DNA of 64,000 bases from Xiphias gladius (taxonomy: Eukaryota > Chordata > Actinopteri > Istiophoriformes > Xiphiidae), in NCBI RefSeq assembly GCF_016859285.1, contig NC_053414.1:8568517-8632516 (forward strand), given 5' to 3'. Each line of letters begins with the position of its first letter. Position 1 is the stretch's first letter. This document shows positions 58,276 to 64,000 of this stretch, one piece after another. The notes beneath the pieces were generated by a model. The model worked only from the letters and a program-made list of their open reading frames with translations, was not told the DNA's origin and did not search any database. Made by a program: the position numbers and the translations under genes.

Positions 58276-58316
<41 letters not shown>

Positions 58317-59780
58317 CTTTTCCTGCTCCATTTCCATAGGACATTTCCATAGCGACCAGCAGGCAGCATTGAAGCCGCGAGGCAGCACGATAGGAAAATG
58401 CTGCGATCTATATCTATCCACATCCCGGAGCATGTGTAGAGAGTGGAGGGGACTATGATAAAGAAAAGAACAGAAAAACAGACAAATAGAAACAACTAGA
58501 AAGCACTCAGAGAGGGCAAACATTACAAAAAATCATGTTATCATGTAAATTTGTCTATTACTGAACTCTAAACATTTTTTTCTAAAAAAAAAAAAAAGAG
58601 CTTATGCAATGCAATTTCTTCAACCTCTTTTCTTGAGTTTGTGGGAATCAGTGACACTAGTTTGAAAGATGACAGAATAAGCACTAGAAAATGAGAAGTG
58701 ATTATTAGAAGTATTACAAAAAAAAGGATAATTTGTATGACACACTAATTGAAATGAACTCACTGCACTGGCAGATATTTTCCGCTTTTGCACATTTAGG
58801 ACCATGTAGGACTCAACAGTGTATAGAAGTGATCAGACGGAGATTTTAGCGTTGTGCTTCTATGACATCTGCAAACTCCTCTATATCTGTAGTTAAAAAA
58901 TACAAAATAAAATATATTTAATACAAAAGATATAATATACTGATTAGTGAGTTTTAGAGGTGCTGTTGGGTAGATTTTATTAGCCTTTGGACGGAATCAT
59001 GCTTGTTGTTTTCCCATTTCCCAGTCTTCATGCTAACCTAAGCTAACCGTCTGACGGTCGTAGCTTCATATTTACCAAACAGACATGAGAGTGGCATCAA
59101 TCTCCTCATCTAACTCTCTGCACTAAAAGCAAATGTCTCGTTGTTTAGATCAGGACCTGTCTTTTCCCCAAATCTCCTCAAACTATTCTCAAGCTTTGCG
59201 ATATCATGCTAACTCATAACCAAACACACAAGCAAACCGGGGTGAAAAGAATAACTAGAAGATTGGTCATCTCCGAGCGGACAGAGAGAATTCAGAAGGG
59301 ATGGTGTGAGCGAAATAAGGGACAAAGACGCGAGACTGACGGAACGAGAATTGTATCAGAGAGGACTGACCCTGATGTCTTAAACGTGTGTCCGTGTGTC
59401 TGCGTGCGTGCAGGAGGTTATGTGCTTCGACACGTGCAATGCGAAACTCTGGGAAATCCCGTGAGGTTAGGGATGGTTAAGAAACATCCGGTGATTAACA
59501 TAAGACAGGAGTCCACTCTGACGTGTACACACATGTACACGCGCACCCACACCCACACACACACACACACACACACCTGTTGACATTACAAAAGCAGAGG
59601 CCCCTCAGTGGTCTCCGGCAATGAGAATGATTACACCATGAGTTACTGTTGCTGGGACGGATATATCCCTGTGTGTTAATATAAACTCCTGACAGAGTGA
59701 TGTGATGTGAGCAGCAGTATCAGTCAGAACTCAACATTTCCCCTTTTCTCAAATTAGAGTTCCGCATTTCCCACTGCTGA

Positions 59781-59854
<74 letters not shown>

Positions 59855-62800
59855 GGAGAAAGAGAGAGAGAGGCTGGCTCAGGAAGTTATGTAAAACTGC
59901 ATATGTCTGACCACCATGTGCTCTCTATGGTTTCTTTTGTAGTTATTCTTTAGCTCTAAAATCTTGCCTTTCGTATCGCTTCTTTCGGCATCAGGTGTTT
60001 CTCTGTATCAGTGCATTACTGTTTATGTTCATGTGGTCTTTGTGGCTGATTGGCATTTACATACGCTTTGATATAGGTATTTAGTGCAACTGTTTGTGGT
60101 TGCGTGTATGTGGCACCTACAGCAGTTACTCTAGAAACGGCAGAACCAACATGATATTCAACGATACTTTCATCTCACTATGTTCAACGATGTCCATCGA
60201 ATCTGTTTGAAATCTGCCTGTTATGTGATGTGTAATACTGGCTGCCAGTTGTGCTCTACAGTGTGTGTCTGCTTTACATGTTTATTATGTGCATCTTGTA
60301 TTTGTTTAGAACGCTACCTCTCCTTGTTTAGTTGCCTTTGTTGTTAAGTTTTTAAGCTTTTTTTTTTTTTAATGCAGTATCTTGCTAAAGATATGCATTT
60401 TAATGCTGTTGCCTGCGTTTCATTTGTTTTTAACTAGCCACTTTGATAAACACGGCATAATTACATAATAATGATGTCAATTAATGTGTATGGGTCCTTT
60501 TTTCATTACTTGTCCATCTGTTGATTATTGTTGAGACACTGTAACCATAAATGGCAAAGATTGTTGGATTATTAGTGTTTTTGTTAATTAATTATCTGTT
60601 GATCTACTAATTGACCAACAAAGGGGCTTTTGGGAGTTTTTCCTCTAAAGGATAGAGGGAGTCGCATGCTGTACAGACTGCTAAACCCTCTGAGGCAAAT
60701 TTGTGTTTTTGGGCTGTGTAAATAAATGAAGTGAATTAACTGACCAATCGTTTCAGCACTGAAGTAAAAAAATATTTCTGTTTATGTTTCTGTTTAGTTT
60801 CTGTGCCTAAAGAATATCCGGACATTCCTGGGAGTTTGCCAAGAGAGGTTTAATCTCAAAAAGAGTGAACTGTTTGAAGCCTTCGACCTGTTTGATGTTA
60901 GAGACTTTGCAAAGGTATCACCCCACCACATCTATCTATCTACCCACCTAGCTATCTATCTATTCATGCTGACTGTTTTGATGGTTTTGAAATTTCTGCT
61001 GCCATCGCAATACAATAGATCCGAATGCAGTTTAATTTGAAAATGTAATTTAATTTGAAAATCTAATGTAATTATGAAGTAATTACGACCCCTGTTTCAG
61101 GGAAACACATTGCGCACTCATATGTCAGTCGTAATAGCAGAAGCCAGAGGCACTGGAGCTTGCATAGCCCCAACAGGAGGCAACATGGTGATTATCTAAC
61201 TGAAGTGGCTCAGTGAGCGCATGAGTTCAGAATTTCACAATTCTCTTTCACTTTCGGTGCAGTGCAGGTACAGCAATCTTTGTGTGAACAGTTGGAGATT
61301 TGAAACATGCGCTCATTTGATTTGTATGTACAAAGTAAGAGGAAGCGTTGTCTGTAAGAACGAAATGAGTCAACAGGAGGTAGAACCCTACCCCTTACTC
61401 TGAGTGTCGGGTCTTTTTAAGTTTGATTTAGTTTACAGTGTGTGCCTGTCACTGAGCTTCTCGTTTCACTTTACTGCTTCCAGTCAGTCATCCAGTTCAG
61501 TAAAATTGAGTAAACACTCAGGCGTGCTGTAATCTGTACAGTATGATTTACAGTGGTGGAAGCGATACTCAGAGCGTTTATTGAAGTAAAAATAGTAATA
61601 ACACACTAAAAGTACCCCATGACAAGACCTGCCATCAAAATCTTACTCAAGTAGAAGTATATAACTAAAAAAAAGTGAAAGTAGTCATTCATAAAACTTC
61701 CCCTGTGACTTATAGATTATTAGAATCCCTTATTGGACTGTTAGTACTTATACAACCATGTTTAAGTAGTTTTTTGTGTTGTAGCTGGTCGAGGTGGAGC
61801 TAGTTTTACCTACTTTATGTACAGTTTGGTAGTTTTATCTAGTGTTTCCCAACCTAGGGGGTCGGGCCCCTCGTAAGGGTCACAAAATAAATCTAGGGGA
61901 TTGTGAGATGATTAATGGAACTGGAAAGAAGGAAAAAAAGCAAATTCGTTTTTGGGACTTGTCTGTAATCATTGTTTTTTCTTTTCTGTAAAATGCTGCA
62001 TAGCAATAATCGTTTGGTCCTCAAACAATTATTAAAATTCAACCCTCGGAGAAGTTTAGAGGAGAATTCTCTCTGTGGTGAAACTGCTGACAACTCCTAG
62101 ACATCTGAATAACAACAAGGGGGCCCATCCAGACACTGCTGTACGTGGACTGTGTAACATTCAGGAAGAGCTGGGCCAGCTGTTTCCAACATTTCTAGTC
62201 TTTATGCGAAAAAGCATATTTCCCACAATGTCAAATCTTTTTTTTTTACAGTTGTTATTAAGTGGCTGCAGGGCTGTAAATCAGTCCATTCAGACATTTT
62301 TTTTTACCTGAACTTCTCCTACAAACTTTCACTTCTTGTTACATCTTCCCTTCTCTCTATGTTTGAATGAAATTAGAAACAGAAAAAAATGTTGAGCATT
62401 ACTGACTGAGAAGTATAGTCTTTACTTGAAAAGTACATTTATTTAAAGTGTCGTGACAGGCCCACCTTACTTTTATCTGTCACTCTGAAGGAAAAGAACC
62501 GTAGGTCAGTACTCTGGGAGGCAACTTCTCAATTTTTATCTTTCACACTACAACAGATAGAGAACGTTTCAACTGCAGCAGGAGTCCAAGGTGATCTTGG
62601 AGAGGGAAAAATAATGTTCAGTGGCAGAAAAAACTCAAGTAACTAAAAATCCGCGATTTTCATCGTAGTTACAAAACTTTAAAAACTTGATACTAACTCC
62701 AGATATGCAGAGCTATTACAGCTCACTGACACATGTTGTGGATTAATCAGAAAGAACAGTCCATTTCATTTGAACTGCTATGTGACATCTTTTTGTTTCT

Positions 62801-63689
62801 CACATCTCTCACTGGTTATTGGTAACTGGGTATCTGAGATCACTCATCATGATACTGCACTTCTCATCTAAGCAGTCAAACAGGAGAAGAGTGAAACTGG
62901 GTCAGAGGAGAATTATTCAGCGTTAATGTTTAAGGTGTGAAACAGCTCTCACTGTTTCTTTACCAGTCTGGGTCTCGCTCTGCACAGTGTGATACTAACT
63001 GTGTACCTCTACATGTGTCTGTGTGGCAGGTTATAGACACTTTGTCCATCCTGTCTCATTCGTCCATTGCGATACAAAGAGGACTCCAGTAAGTACTTTC
63101 CTTCCTCTGTTTCATAAATGAGGTGTTAAATCATCCTTGTTGGGCAACACTTTACTTTATCCCCTCCTCTTTAGCATTTATGAGCACGATATAAACATTT
63201 AATAAATGTTTTAAAACACACTATAATGTTGTTGGAAAATTTAGGAAATTTTAAATGTTTATGAACATATAGTTTTTATCAGCAGTTAAACTTTCTTCTA
63301 CGAAGACATATTTTATATTATTAGAACTGAGTTTTATTGTCATTCCTAATCTGTTTATCCACTTGTGGGTGTCCACCGGAGGAGTTATAGTTGTTGACAA
63401 ATACTTAAGTACTTACAACTGTATTATTGTGAGTAACAAACCATTTATTAAATGTTTATATGCTGCTTCAATGCTAAATAGGGCAGGGTTAATGTAACAG
63501 AAGTAGTATAACATAATTAATCACTTGATAAGCGTATTCATGATATTGTCATCCTCACCACAACCTTCCTCCTTTACTGCCGCGCTTACAAACACACACT
63601 CACGCACAGTTTTCCTCCCCTAGGCCTTTTCCTTTGGAAGGGTGTGCTCCTGATGACGAGATCTACAGCGGCCTGTCTGACCAGATAGA
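57903..63689 (+). CDS. vav1: Proto-oncogene vav (VAV1), 5' part only: first five coding exons, calponin-homology domain
   Basis: Exons: 57903-57989, 58155-58271, 60798-60914, 63030-63088, 63624-63689; the gene continues beyond the window. The translation begins [20 protein letters not shown], then [61 protein letters not shown] and [13 protein letters not shown]. This is close to mammalian VAV1 over the whole CH domain (about residues 1-119), with family-typical exon breaks. VAV1 is a haematopoietic guanine-nucleotide exchange factor for Rho/Rac, and its CH domain holds the DH domain inactive until tyrosine phosphorylation. The acidic tyrosine region, DH, PH, C1, SH3 and SH2 exons lie outside the window. 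MELWRQC plus synteny favours VAV1 over VAV2/VAV3. Confidence 0.94.
58069..58145 (+). repeat. vav1: (GT)38 tract abutting the vav1 second coding exon
   Basis: Uninterrupted GT dinucleotides end nine bases before the exon (acceptor CTGTGACAG|GTATGT). No conventional polypyrimidine tract lies between repeat and acceptor. Confidence 0.95.
58279..58313 (+). repeat. vav1: (CA)17 tract after the vav1 second coding exon
   Basis: Begins about seven bases into the intron (CAG|GTAACACCCACAC...). It is complementary to the upstream (GT)38. Confidence 0.95.
58990..59195 (-). repeat. Dispersed repeat (TTAGCTTAGCATA type), reverse copy in vav1 intron
   Basis: CTTCATGCTAACCTAAGCTA, TAGCTTCATATTTACCAAAC, AGACATGAGAGTGGCATCAA and CTCATCTAACTCTCTGC. 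Confidence 0.6.
59784..59872 (+). repeat. (GA)n microsatellite in vav1 intron
   Basis: Two (GA)n runs separated by ACGGAG-type interruptions, about 85 bases in all. Confidence 0.95.
61552..62480 (+). repeat. Composite TGGTGGAAG element with internal second repeat, in vav1 intron
   Basis: Outer element from CAGTGGTGGAAGCGATACTC; inner repeat from TAGTGTTTCCCAACCTAGGG with GTGAGATGATTAATGGAACT. Same internal order as 11900-12830. Noncoding. Confidence 0.6.
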
Positions 63690-64000
63690 GTGAGCCATTT
63701 TTCTCAAAAATGTTATGATGATAAACTTGCTCTGTTACTGTACATAGTTACACCAATGATTCATCCTCCCCCGTACAGAGTGTCCGCTTGCAGTGTCTTT
63801 TCCAAGCACAGTGCATGTCAGCTGCAAGTGAGGGATACACGAATGAGTTTTGTTGTGCAAATTTAAATTCAAAAACAGTTATTAAGCAAGATTTTTCCGA
63901 TTAATCATATGCATCTCGGCCTTTTCTCAGCGTCTGTTTTTACATTTGCGGTTCCCTATAGGGATATTAAGGCAAGACAACGCTTAGAGTGGTAACAATG

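Noticed and set aside
58056-58523. 155-codon minus-strand frame rich in Cys-Val and Thr-His
   Set aside because: Created by (CA/GT)n repeats; it lies antisense to a true vav1 exon.
63770-63790. Acceptor-like CCCCCGTACAG as the next vav1 exon
   Set aside because: The translation after it does not resemble the acidic region expected after SGLSDQI, and no suitable donor follows before the window end.
1-64000. CRISPR array, operon or phage-like organisation
   Set aside because: Nothing of the kind; gene structure and repeats are vertebrate throughout.

Overview
This is eukaryotic, vertebrate DNA, most likely from a teleost fish and probably a percomorph. The evidence is long AT-rich introns with GT-AG junctions, abundant (CA/GT)n microsatellites, Tc1/mariner relics and several interspersed repeat families I recognise from fish genomes. 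Three intron-rich genes and one pseudogene carry nearly all the coding signal. Most other open frames are chance or microsatellite artefacts. The exon structures were assembled by eye from splice signals, reading phase and similarity to remembered protein families; no transcript evidence was available.

Layout. 1-4100: repeat-rich intergenic DNA, including a decayed non-LTR retrotransposon on the minus strand. 4136-7859 (+): a broken microfibril-associated-protein-4-like (fibrinogen-domain) pseudogene with repeats in its introns. 7860-13300: intergenic repeats. 13801-33540 (+): trip10 (CIP4), 14 coding exons, 503 aa, F-BAR/HR1/SH3. 36498-52960 (-): sh2d3a-like NSP-family adaptor, 18 coding exons, 849 aa in the long model, SAM/SH2/Cas-binding RasGEF-like domain. 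57903 to the window end (+): the first five coding exons of vav1 (calponin-homology domain); the gene runs off the right edge.

The order and the tail-to-tail/head-to-head orientation TRIP10 > < SH2D3A, VAV1 > match the human 19p13.3 block. This supports the orthology calls, especially sh2d3a over its paralogues bcar3 and sh2d3c. All three products act in cortical actin and tyrosine-kinase signalling: TRIP10 bends membrane and recruits Cdc42/N-WASP, SH2D3A-type adaptors link phosphotyrosine receptors to Cas proteins, and VAV1 is a tyrosine-kinase-activated Rho/Rac exchange factor.

The most interesting signals are: (1) two minus-strand exons encoding a complete SAM domain that join sh2d3a in perfect phase, which human SH2D3A lacks; (2) a GC-rich block inside sh2d3a that looks like an alternative first exon for a shorter SH2-start isoform; (3) a vav1 exon sandwiched between a (GT)38 tract touching its acceptor and a complementary (CA)17 tract touching its donor; (4) a roughly 440-base foldback element in the trip10 3' flank; (5) a mariner-like transposon split by a second repeat inside trip10.
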